This document shows, in pieces, positions 31,763 to 40,602 of a stretch of DNA of 64,000 bases; positions within the stretch are counted from its first letter, which is position 1, and each line of letters begins with the position of its first letter. Source of the DNA: CAVVYV01 sp963752585. Its GTDB lineage: Bacteria; Actinomycetota; Thermoleophilia; Solirubrobacterales; 70-9. The notes under the pieces are model-generated. The model was given only the letters and a program-made list of their open reading frames with translations, did no database searches and had not been told where the DNA came from. The position numbers and the translations under genes were made by a program. The DNA is taken from the NCBI GenBank assembly GCA_963752585.1, contig CAVVYV010000004.1:558001-622000 (forward strand). Direction: 5' to 3'.

Positions 31763-32705
31763 ATGATCGAGATCGTTTTCCGCGTCGTGCTGGCAGGAGT
31801 GCTCGCGGTGGCAGCGCTCTCCAAGCTCGCGTCTCCGTCGGCGAGCCGGTCCGCGCTGGCGAGCTTCGGGTTCGATCCGGGGCCGCTCCGAGGCCTTGCC
31901 TGGGGGCTGCTGATCGTCCTCGAGCTCGGGCTCGCGGCCGGGGTCGCCGTTGGCTCCGAGTCGGCGGCGTACGGAGCCGCCGCCCTGATGCTGCTCCTCG
32001 CCGCTGTGATGGTCAGCGCCCTCCTCCGCGGTCAGGCCGGAGCTCCCTGCGCCTGCTTCGGCTCCCGCTCGCGGGTGACCCGGATCGGTGTCGCCCGCAA
32101 CCTGGTGCTTGCGGCGGCGTTCGCCGCCCACCCGGGCATCTCATCGATCGAGCTGAGCACCGACCAGGCGCTCGGAATCGGTCTCGGGGTGGCGCTGCTC
32201 GCCTGTGGAGGCCTCGCCGTCGTCGTTTTGGCGCTGGCGCGTGAGGTCGGGATGCTCCGGCTCCGTCTCGGCTCCACCGGCGCCCTCGAGGTCGCGGGAG
32301 AGGGCCCCGATCTCGGCGCGCCGTCGCCCGAGCTGCTCGCGAGGATCCCGCTGGACCGCGCGCGTACCGCGCTCGCCGTATTCACCTCGGAGGGATGTGC
32401 GATGTGCCGCACCCTCGAGCCCGCGATCGCCAGCCTCGCCCACGAGCCCGAGGTGGCGGTCGGTGTCTTCGACGAGGTGGATCGAGGCGGACCTCTGGCG
32501 CGGGCTCGGGATTCCGGGCAGCCCCTTCGCCGTCGCCCTCGATCGGGAGGGAGCGGTGCTTGCCAAGGGCACCTTCAACAACCTCGCCCAGCTGGAGAGC
32601 GTCGTCGCGACCGCCGAGCGGCGGCTGGCGGGCGGCATCGAGGCGGATGGCGGCACCGATGGGGGGATTCGCGAGGCCCTCGACCGGGTCCCGGCGGGTG
32701 CCTGA
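31763..32705 (+). CDS. MauE/DoxX-like membrane protein fused to a thioredoxin-like (MauD-type) domain
   Basis: About 314 residues. The first 170 residues hold four hydrophobic helices in MauE arrangement (VLAGVLAVAALSKLASPSAS, LLIVLELGLAAGVAVGS, then GAPCACFGSRSRVTRIGVAR with the Cys pair typical of MauE). The C-terminal half is a thioredoxin fold with Cys212-Ala-Met-Cys215 (FTSEGCAMCRTLEPAIASLA) and a cis-Pro loop (LGIPGSPFAVALDREG). In mau clusters MauE and MauD are separate and needed to form the disulfides of MauA; here they are one polypeptide. One indel near 32490. The stop overlaps the GTG of the next gene by 8 bases. Confidence 0.82.
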
Positions 32706-33270
32706 CCTCCACCGGATCACGGAGGGGCTCGCCCGCGACAGCTCCCGGCGAGGCTTCCTCGCCAGGGTCGGCGGTGCCCTGGTGGCGGCCACCGCCGCGC
32801 GCACCGTCGGCACCCTGATCGAGCCCGGTGACTCGGACGCGTTCCACTTCTGCGGCCACATCTTCACCACCGGGTCCTGCCCGCATCCGACCGGGTTGCC
32901 CCGGATCGACTCCCGCGGGCTTCCGCTGCGGGCGGGCGACGGCCGTCCGATCGACGACGCCGGGCGTCCGGTGAACGATGGGGGTCAGCCGATCGGTGAC
33001 GACGGCCAGCCGCTCCGCGACCCCGACGGCCGCCCGCTGCCGCCCGCGCCTCGCACCTCGGTTTGCGACCGGGTGGAGGGCATCTACGGGATCAGGACCA
33101 GGATCGATGGCTCCTGGTACCGCTGCTGCGGCGGCAAGGTCCGGAAGCTTGTGGATTGCTGCTCGCGCAGCAGCCGCCGGATCAACGGCGACGCTTCCCT
33201 GACGGGCTACTGCTACGCCGGCCGCAAGGTCTACTGCGTCATGTACTACGACACCCAGGTTCCCTGTTGA
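32698..33270 (+). CDS. Tat-exported Cys-rich protein resembling the methylamine dehydrogenase light chain, without TTQ tryptophans
   Basis: 190 residues, frame intact. A twin-arginine signal (SSRRGFLARVGGALVAATAA, Arg17-Arg18) predicts folded export. The mature part has ten cysteines (52, 61, 123, 143, 144, 154, 155, 172, 180, 190). IDGSWYRCCGG matches the IDG-x4-CCGG core of MauA light chains, but Trp140 is the only Trp and does not align with either tryptophan that makes tryptophan tryptophylquinone, and the region of the second is missing. Between Cys61 and Cys123 is an Asp/Gly/Pro repeat. Upstream MauE-thioredoxin and downstream MauF-like genes overlap it. I infer a non-TTQ member of the MauA fold. 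Confidence 0.75.
   Translation: MPDLHRITEGLARDSSRRGFLARVGGALVAATAARTVGTLIEPGDSDAFHFCGHIFTTGSCPHPTGLPRIDSRGLPLRAGDGRPIDDAGRPVNDGGQPIGDDGQPLRDPDGRPLPPAPRTSVCDRVEGIYGIRTRIDGSWYRCCGGKVRKLVDCCSRSSRRINGDASLTGYCYAGRKVYCVMYYDTQVPC
32932..33045 (+). repeat. Degenerate Asp-Gly-x-Pro coding repeat in the MauA-like gene
   Basis: Residues 79-116 repeat a 7-9 residue unit around DGRP, DAGRP, DGGQP, DDGQP and PDGRP, five times. The unit resembles surface or calcium-binding linkers but no defined family. It spaces the first two cysteines from the CCGG core. Confidence 0.6.
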
Positions 33271-34754
33271 TGGAGCTCGGCGCGCTCGAGATCTCGCTTG
33301 CCGTCGTGGCCCTCCTCGTCGGCGCCACCGGCACCTTCTCGCCCTGCGGGTTGTCGGCGATCGAGACGATCGGCCCGACCGGCCACACCGGCGGGAGGCG
33401 GACGACGGTGGCGGCCTGCGCGACGTTCCTTCCCGGGGCAATCGCGGGCGGGGTACTGACATTCGGCCTCCTAGCCATCCTCGGGGACTTCCTTCATGGA
33501 GCGGGCGGGCGCGCCTCCTACCTCGCCGCGGCCGCGATCGCCCTCCTCGCTGCCGTACTCGAGGCGCGCGGGACGCGGATCGTGCCCCAGATCCGCCGCC
33601 AGCTGCCCGAGCACTGGCGCCGGCTGATGCCGATGCCGCTGGCGGCTGCCCTCTACGGGGTGCTCCTCGGGATCGGCTTCACCACCTTCGTCCTCAGCTT
33701 CGGGGTCTGGGCGCTCGCGGCGATCAGCCTGGCGCTCGGCGAGCCGGAGCTCGGCCTTCTGCTCGGCGTCGGCTTCGGCATCGGCCGGGCGCTGCCGATC
33801 GTGACTCTGGCCCCGCTCGCCGGCCGCGCCCCCGGGATCCGGGCGACCGAGCTGATGTGCGAGCGGCCGGGCGTCTATCTCGGCCTCCGCCGCGGCGACG
33901 CCGCCGCCCTCGCCGCCGCCGCCCTCGCCCTCGTCCTCTTGCCCGGCAGCGCCGGCGCCAGGGGGGTCGTCGCCGCGCCCGCCTCCGACCCCTCGGCGAC
34001 CGTGGACGCCCTCGCCTTCGAGCCGCTCACCGGCGGAGGGGTCCTGCGCCGAGGGGGCGAGGTGCCGCTGCCCGGGAGCGACCCCGCGATTGGCGGCAAC
34101 TACGTCGCCACGATCATCGCCCCAAGCACCGTCCGGCTGCTCGATCGCGGCTCGCTGAGCCCGGTGGCTGACCTCTCGGCTCCAGGCGCGGACGCACTCG
34201 CCGTCTCCGGCAGCTGGCTCGTCTACAGGGCTCCCCTGACGGGCGGCGGCGACGGGATCTTCTCGCGGGTGATCTCCGATCCCGCCCGGCCGGGCCCGAT
34301 CCAGCAGGCCGCCGGGATAGGTGGCTCGGCCCAGCTCAGCCCTCCCGCCGTGGACGGGTCCAATTTGCTTTACGCGATCGCGACGCCGAGCGGCAGCCGG
34401 ATCGTCCAGCACACCCTCGGCACCCAGCAGTTCCGGGCGGTGGTCCGCTCGAACCGGGTGCTCCTCTTCGACCCCTCCGTCAACGGCAAGGCGTTCACCT
34501 ACGTCCGAACCGACGCCCGCCGCAGCCGGCTGATGCTCCGCCGGTTCCGCGGACGCGGGCCCGGCCGGGTGCTGCTCGCGCTCAAGCGGCGCTTCGGCCA
34601 GCTCACCTCGAGCGCCCTCACCGAGGGCTCCGCATTCGTCACCGTGCTCGAGCCGGGGACCGCGAGTGCGAACGCCCGGATCGTCCAGGTCGACCGCAAG
34701 GGCAAGCGCCTCCGCCGGCGCGCCCCGCGCGGCGGCGGCAACCACCGCTTCTAG
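33270..34754 (+). CDS. MauF/CcdA-like membrane protein fused to a C-terminal propeller-like domain
   Basis: 494 residues, frame intact. Residues 1-200 contain about six helices of the CcdA/DsbD-type electron carrier fold, beginning VVALLVGATGTFSPCGLSAI with the conserved Ser-Pro-Cys-Gly. MauF of methylamine-utilisation clusters belongs to this superfamily. A further hydrophobic segment (about 208-230) leads to 260 residues rich in short beta strands (SGSWLVYRAPLTGGGDGIFS, GSNLLYAIATPSGSRIVQHT, GKAFTYVRTDARRSRLMLRR) with a spacing suggestive of a beta-propeller, which would lie outside the membrane. The ATG overlaps the upstream TGA (TGATG). The MauB heavy chain is also a propeller, but relation to it is unproven. 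Confidence 0.72.
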   Translation: MELGALEISLAVVALLVGATGTFSPCGLSAIETIGPTGHTGGRRTTVAACATFLPGAIAGGVLTFGLLAILGDFLHGAGGRASYLAAAAIALLAAVLEARGTRIVPQIRRQLPEHWRRLMPMPLAAALYGVLLGIGFTTFVLSFGVWALAAISLALGEPELGLLLGVGFGIGRALPIVTLAPLAGRAPGIRATELMCERPGVYLGLRRGDAAALAAAALALVLLPGSAGARGVVAAPASDPSATVDALAFEPLTGGGVLRRGGEVPLPGSDPAIGGNYVATIIAPSTVRLLDRGSLSPVADLSAPGADALAVSGSWLVYRAPLTGGGDGIFSRVISDPARPGPIQQAAGIGGSAQLSPPAVDGSNLLYAIATPSGSRIVQHTLGTQQFRAVVRSNRVLLFDPSVNGKAFTYVRTDARRSRLMLRRFRGRGPGRVLLALKRRFGQLTSSALTEGSAFVTVLEPGTASANARIVQVDRKGKRLRRRAPRGGGNHRF

Positions 34755-35428
34755 GGAGGGGTGAACGCCCTCAGCGGCGGCTCGGGGTAGCCGACCGCCC
34801 GGTAGAGGGTGGCGCTCGGTTTCGCCAGCAGCCAGCGCTCGCCGGCGGGCCGGAGGTAGATCACGTCGTCCTCGACCGAGGTGTAGTTGCGGTCGGCGAA
34901 GCGATGGACGACCGACGCGGTCACCCTCGCGCCGAGCCCCTCGACCGAGACCGCCCTGATCTCGGCGATCGTCGTCCGCTTCCAGGCCGGGGTGCCCCCC
35001 GGGGGGCGATGGCCGATCGATGCCGCGAGCGAGCTCGCGCAGCCGCCCCGCCGCACCGGGAGCTCGGACAGCCGCAGGGCGCCGGGCGCGAGCAGCTCAC
35101 AGACCAGGCGGGCGTCGTGGCGGTCGAGGGCGTCGATGTAGAAGCGCACCGTCTGGGTAACCACCTCCTCGTCGATCCCGGCGAGCTCGCCTGTCTTCGG
35201 GCCGACCGCCGGCGCTTCAGGGCTCGCCTCAGCGGCTGGACCCTCTTCCACGTGTTCTTCGGAGCCGGTCTCGCTTGCCGCCGGTGGCGGGGCCGCCGGC
35301 CCGGTCTCGACCACCGGCGCCGTCGTCGCGCTCCCGTCGTTGCCGCCGTCGTCGTCGCCGGAGTCACAGGCCGAGCCACCGAGCGCCAGCCCGGCGATCA
35401 CCGCGACCCACAGGATTCCCGCCCTCAT
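34751..35428 (-). CDS. Uncharacterised lipoprotein with NTF2-like C-terminal domain
   Basis: 225 residues. A lipoprotein signal ends in the lipobox GGSAC (Cys21), followed by Asp/Gly and a Pro/Ala/Glu-rich linker to about residue 75. The C-terminal part (VTQTVRFYIDALDRHDARLV, CELLAPGALRLSELPVRRGG, IYLRPAGERWLLAKPSATLY) resembles small NTF2-like cone-fold domains, a weak similarity. Function unknown. Its TAG and that of the convergent MauF-like gene share CTAG at 34751-34754. Confidence 0.75.
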   Translation of the reverse strand: MRAGILWVAVIAGLALGGSACDSGDDDGGNDGSATTAPVVETGPAAPPPAASETGSEEHVEEGPAAEASPEAPAVGPKTGELAGIDEEVVTQTVRFYIDALDRHDARLVCELLAPGALRLSELPVRRGGCASSLAASIGHRPPGGTPAWKRTTIAEIRAVSVEGLGARVTASVVHRFADRNYTSVEDDVIYLRPAGERWLLAKPSATLYRAVGYPEPPLRAFTPP

Positions 35429-35431
35429 GCG

Positions 35432-35527
35432 CCGCAGGCTAGATGGAATTGGCGATTTCCTTCGGCATATCCGAGGAAAGTCGCCAACCCTGAGTCGATT
35501 CCATCAGCGACGGTAAATAGCCTGCGG
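35432..35527. other. Three-tier nested inverted repeat (candidate structured RNA or operator)
   Basis: Outer arms CCGCAGGCTA (35432-35441) and TAGCCTGCGG (35518-35527) are perfect 10-base complements. Inside, GATGGAAT (35442-35449) pairs with ATTCCATC (35498-35505). Inside that, 35449-35465 pairs with 35471-35487 (TTGGCGA with TCGCCAA, then TTTCC-TCGG with CCGAGGAAA) as a 16-base stem with single-base bulges and loop CATAT. It fills the gap between the lipoprotein start (minus) and the transketolase start (plus), so either strand could carry it as a 5-prime leader. It matches no riboswitch that I recognise. Confidence 0.7.
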
Positions 35528-35619
35528 GTGATGCCGCTCGTTGCTACCCTGCCGCTCCCGTCTTGAGCCGCTCGCGGCCCGGGGCGGCTCCTGACCCGCA
35601 GGCGCGAAAAGAGCGCGAG

Positions 35620-36530
35620 ATGGCGCACCTGAAGCCCGTTCCCGACCCGCAGCCGGCTGCCGCGACCGGCGCCAAGCCCTCGATCGAGGAGCTCGAGCGC
35701 TACGCGACCGTGCTCCGGATGCACTGCGTGCGGATGCTCGCGGTCGCCAAGTCCGGGCACCTCGACAGCTCGCTCTCGGCCGCCGACGTCGTCGCCGCTC
35801 TCTACTACCGGGTGCTCCGCCACGATCCGAAGAACCCGAAATGGCCGGAGCGCGACCGCTTCGTCCTCTCGAAGGGGCACGCGGCTCCGATCCAGTACGC
35901 GGCCCTGGCCGAGCACGGCTACTTCCCGCCCCAGGACCTGATGGGACTGCGCCAGATCGGCTCCCACCTCCAAGGCCACCCCGACATGACCCGGACCCCC
36001 GGGATCGAGGTCTCGACCGGCTCGCTCGGCCAGGGGCTCTCGATGTCGGTCGGCATCTGCCTGGCGCTCCGCCTCGACGGCCTCGTCGAGACCGCGCACG
36101 TCTTCTGCCTGCTCTCCGACGGGGACTGCCAGGAGGGGGAGACCTGGGAGGGCGCCGCCGCAGCGGCCCACTACAAGGTCCCGAACATCACCGCGATCCT
36201 CGATTACAACCACCTGCAGACCGACGGCACCACCGAGGAGGTTATGGACGTCGGCGACGCCCGCGCGAAGTTCGAGTCCTTCGGCTGGGACGCGGTTGAG
36301 ATCGACGGCCACGATATGGGGCAGATCACCGAGGCTCTCGAGCGCAGCCGCACCCTCGACCGCCCGGCGGCGATCATCGCCCAGACGAAGAAGGGCCGCG
36401 GGGTCTCGTTCATGGAGGACCGCTTCGGCTTCCACGGCAAGCCCCCGACCGAGGAGCAGGAGCGAGAGGCCTGGATGAGCTCGAGGCGAGGCTGAAGGAG
36501 CAGACGAGGAAGCTGAAGGGGGAGGGATGA
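35620..36530 (+). CDS. Transketolase, N-terminal (TPP-binding) subunit
   Basis: About 303 residues, the thiamine-diphosphate domain of transketolase as a separate protein. Motifs: AVAKSGHLDSSLSAADVVAA, RFVLSKGHAAPIQYAALAEH, TGSLGQGLSMSVGICLALRL and the TPP motif FCLLSDGDCQEGETWEGAAA with AILDYNHLQTDG. Pentose phosphate pathway or a related ketol transfer. ATG at 35620 is preferred over an in-frame TTG at 35563. The last 20 residues after EEQERE require a shift near 36470 to reach the TGA at 36528, which overlaps the C-terminal subunit start. Confidence 0.9.
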
Positions 36531-37524
36531 TGCCGGAGGCCCAGACGGAGCCGATCGCCACCCGGCAGGCCTACGGCGACGCGCTCGTCGATCTCGGCGA
36601 GGCCCACGAGGACGTGGTCGCCCTCGACGCCGACCTCGCCGTCTCCACCCAGTCGATGAAGTTCGGGAAGAAGTTCCCCGATCGCTTCTTCAACTGCGGG
36701 GCGGCGGAGGCGGGGATGATGTCGATGTCCTGCGGCCTCGCCGCGACGGGGAAGATCCCCTACGCCTCCACCTTCGCGATCTTCGCCACCTCCCGCTCTT
36801 ACGACCAGGTCCGGCTCGGGATCGCCCACAACGAGCTCCCGGTCCGGATCGGCGCCAGCCACGGCGGCGTCTCGCTCGGCGAGGACGGCGCCTCGCACCA
36901 GATGATCGAGGATCTTGCGCTGATGCGGGCGATGCCGAAGATGCAGGTGATCGTCCCGGCCGACTACAACCAGGCCTACACCGCGACCATCGAGTCCTAC
37001 GAGCGGTCCGGCCCGATCTACCTGCGCTTCGGGCGGCCGAAGACGCCGATCGTCTACGACCACATTCCGGAGACCCTCGGCACCGGCCTCGACGTCCTCC
37101 GCGAGGGCAAGGACATCTCGATCTTCGTCTGCGGCCACATGGTCTGGCGGGACTCGACGCCGCCGAGTCGCTCGAGCGCGAGGACGGGGTGGAGGCTGAG
37201 GTGGTGAACGTCTCGATCGTCAAGCCGATCGACGAGCAGGGGGTGCTCGAGTCGCTGGCGAAGACCGGGGTCGCGGTCACCGCCGAGGAGCACCGGGTGG
37301 TCGGCGGCCTCGGCGACGCGGTTCGCCAGGTCGCCGCCGAGCAGCACCCGGTCCCGATCTTCGCCCTGGGGATGGCGGACGAGTTCGGCGTCTCGGGCAC
37401 AGCCGAGGCCTGCATGGAGCACTTCGGGCTGACCGCGAGCGGGATCGCCGACCTCGCCCGCGAGGCGCTGCTGAAGAAGCCGCTGGTCCAGCACCCGCCG
37501 ATCCGCGGCGACGGCTGGTCCTGA
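36527..37524 (+). CDS. Transketolase, C-terminal subunit (one frame break near 37150)
   Basis: About 332 residues with the pyrimidine-binding and C-terminal transketolase domains: TRQAYGDALVDLGEAHEDVV, FFNCGAAEAGMMSMSCGLAA (with the catalytic Glu region), GASHGGVSLGEDGASHQMIE, and after the shift NVSIVKPIDEQGVLESLAKT with VAVTAEEHRVVGGLGDAVRQ. Works as a heteromer with the preceding gene product, whose stop overlaps this start. Split transketolases are common in archaea and some bacteria. Confidence 0.9.
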
Positions 37525-37640
37525 TTAGTAGGTGCGGACCGAACTTGCGGACCGCATCGACCGCTTCTCTACGCTGTTCCACTGCTGAGGCGCGGCGCGA
37601 CCCGCAGGGATCGCCCCGTCCGCAGCACACCTCTCCCCGA

Positions 37641-38488
<848 letters not shown>

Positions 38489-38497
38489 CCGCCAGCC

Positions 38498-39421
38498 ATG
38501 GGGCGAGTCTTCTTCTTCATCAGCGAGGGGCTGCGGGCGCTGCGGCGGAGCGCCGCACCGAGCCTGGCCGCGATCGTCACGGTGACGGTGACCGGGCTCC
38601 TGCTCGGCGTTCTGATCCCGGTCCTTCAGACGACGGGCGGCAAGACCGAAGAGGTCCGTGACCAGGTCGGCCTCCGGATCTTCCTCACCACCGCGACCCC
38701 GTACACGCAGCAGGACGTCAACTTCCTGGAGACACGGCTTCAGTCGATCCCGCACGTGAAGGAGGTCGAGTTCGTCTCCAAGGACGAGGGGCTGGCGCTC
38801 CTCGGGGAGCGGCTCGAGTCCGAGAACAAGGCGGACCTGACCGAGCAGCTCCCCGGCGCCCACAACCCGCTGCCCGACTCCTTCAACGTCAAGCCCGACG
38901 ACCTCGACAACCTCCCCGGTGTTGAAGCCGCGATCGCACCGCCGGGGCCTGACGGCAGGCCGACCCCGATCAGCCCGATCATCGACGAGGTGAACGACTC
39001 CCGCGACGAGGCGGACTCGATCCGAAGCGTCACCGGGGCGGTCAAGTGGTTCCTCGTGATCATCGGGTTGCTGCTCCTGGCGGCCTCGCTGCTCCTGGTC
39101 GGGAACACGATCCGGCTCTCGATCTACGCGCGCCGACGCGAGGTCGAGGTGATGCGGCTGGTCGGCGCCACCAACTGGTTCATCCGCTGGCCGTTCATGG
39201 TCGAGGGACTCGCCTGCGGCCTGATCGGCGGCGCGATCGCCGTCGGCATCCTCTTCCTTGGCAAGGAGACCGTCGTCGATCCCCTCGCCGAGAGCATCAA
39301 CCTGATCTCCACCGACAGCACGATCGCCTTTGGCAAGCTCGCCTTCCTGCTGCTGCTGGTGGCGATGGCCGTCTCCGCGATCGGCAGTGGCCTGACGCTG
39401 CGCCGCTTCCTGCGGATTTGA
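38498..39421 (+). CDS. ftsX: Cell division protein FtsX
   Basis: 307-residue permease-like partner of FtsE. One helix near the N-terminus (SLAAIVTVTVTGLLLGVLIP), a large extracytoplasmic domain of about 130 residues, then three helices (WFLVIIGLLLLAASLLLVGN, MVEGLACGLIGGAIAVGILF, LAFLLLLVAMAVSAIGSG). ARRREVEVMRLVGATNWFIR is the conserved cytoplasmic FtsX loop that contacts FtsE. It transmits ATP hydrolysis across the membrane to a hydrolase, possibly the M23 protein family. Its TGA overlaps the TTG of the next gene. Confidence 0.95.
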   Translation: MGRVFFFISEGLRALRRSAAPSLAAIVTVTVTGLLLGVLIPVLQTTGGKTEEVRDQVGLRIFLTTATPYTQQDVNFLETRLQSIPHVKEVEFVSKDEGLALLGERLESENKADLTEQLPGAHNPLPDSFNVKPDDLDNLPGVEAAIAPPGPDGRPTPISPIIDEVNDSRDEADSIRSVTGAVKWFLVIIGLLLLAASLLLVGNTIRLSIYARRREVEVMRLVGATNWFIRWPFMVEGLACGLIGGAIAVGILFLGKETVVDPLAESINLISTDSTIAFGKLAFLLLLVAMAVSAIGSGLTLRRFLRI

Positions 39422-40602
39422 GCAAACCGCGTCTCGGAGTCGTTGCCCTGGTGGCGGTCGCGTTCGTCGCTGGGGCGTTTCTCGCCGCCCGCGTCGACAG
39501 CGTCCACGACCTGGTCGACGACCTCTTCGGTGGTTCGGGCGAGGACCCCAGCGTTCAGGCGCTGGAGGTAATCGAGGACAACTACTTCGAGGAGGTCGAT
39601 CCCGAGAGGCTGGAGGGCGGCTCGGTCCGGGGAATCGTCAACGAGCTCAAGAAGACCTACAAGGACCGCTTCAGCCACTACTTCGGCCCGAATGAGTTCA
39701 AGCGCTTCGAGGAGGTCACCGAGGGCAGCTTCTCGGGGGTGGGGATGAGCGTCACCGAGGTCAAGCGAGGCCTGCGCGTCGCCACCGTGTTCGATGACTC
39801 CCCCGCGAAGGAGGCGGGGATCACCGAGGGTGATCTGATCACCGAGGTCGACGGGCGCTCGATCGCCGGGGATGACGCCGACCTGGCGACCGCCAAGATC
39901 AAGGGCAAGCCCGGCACCGAGGTGACCTTGACCGTGGACCCGGCGAGCGGCGGGGGGGAGGGCCCGGTGACCCTTACCCGTCGCCAGCTGCGAGCGCCGG
40001 CGGTGGAGGGGAGCCTCAAACGGGTGAACGGGATCCCGATCGCCTACGTTCGCCTGCTCGGCTTCTCGAGCGGCGCCCACGCCGAGCTCCGCGGCGAGGT
40101 CGAGCGCCTCGACGAGAGGGGCGCCGAGGGCCTGGTGCTCGACCTCCGCGGAAACGGCGGCGGCCTGCTGACCGAGGCGGTGCTCACCTCGAGCGTCTTC
40201 GTCGAGGACGGTGTGATCGCAACGACCAGCGGCCGGACCCAGGGGGATGAGACCTTCGATGCGGTCGGCGACGCCCTGCCCGAGCGCCCCACCGTCGTCC
40301 TGATCAACCACGACACCGCATCCGCCTCCGAGATCCTCGCCGCTGCCCTCGAGCAGGCCGGCCTGGCCGAGGTGGTCGGCCAGCGCTCGTTCGGCAAGGG
40401 GACCTTCCAGCAGGTGATCCCGCTCGACAACGGCGGCGCCCTCGACCTGACGATCGGCGAGTACCTGACGCGCGACGGCACCTCAATCAACGGCACCGGG
40501 ATCGAGCCCACCGTGAAGGCACGGGACCTGCCGAAGACGAAGCCGGATGAGGGCCGCCAGGCCGCCCTCGAGGCGCTCGCCGCAAGAATTCCGTCGAATT
40601 AG
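39418..40602 (+). CDS. S41 family C-terminal processing protease (CtpA-like)
   Basis: 394 residues, TTG start overlapping the ftsX stop. An N-terminal membrane anchor (LGVVALVAVAFVAGAFLAAR), then a PDZ domain (SGVGMSVTEVKRGLRVATVF, AKEAGITEGDLITEVDGRSI), then the protease core: LDLRGNGGGLLTEAV, the nucleophile Ser in HDTASASEILAAALEQAGLA and the general-base Lys in GQRSFGKGTFQQ. Cleaves C-termini of envelope proteins. The ftsE-ftsX-ctp arrangement is frequent in Gram-positive bacteria and suggests a role in division-site envelope processing. Confidence 0.93.
   Translation: MSKPRLGVVALVAVAFVAGAFLAARVDSVHDLVDDLFGGSGEDPSVQALEVIEDNYFEEVDPERLEGGSVRGIVNELKKTYKDRFSHYFGPNEFKRFEEVTEGSFSGVGMSVTEVKRGLRVATVFDDSPAKEAGITEGDLITEVDGRSIAGDDADLATAKIKGKPGTEVTLTVDPASGGGEGPVTLTRRQLRAPAVEGSLKRVNGIPIAYVRLLGFSSGAHAELRGEVERLDERGAEGLVLDLRGNGGGLLTEAVLTSSVFVEDGVIATTSGRTQGDETFDAVGDALPERPTVVLINHDTASASEILAAALEQAGLAEVVGQRSFGKGTFQQVIPLDNGGALDLTIGEYLTRDGTSINGTGIEPTVKARDLPKTKPDEGRQAALEALAARIPSN

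Noticed and set aside
32698..33270. A functional methylamine dehydrogenase light chain
   Set aside because: Only one Trp is present, at the wrong position, and no heavy chain or MauG gene is nearby.
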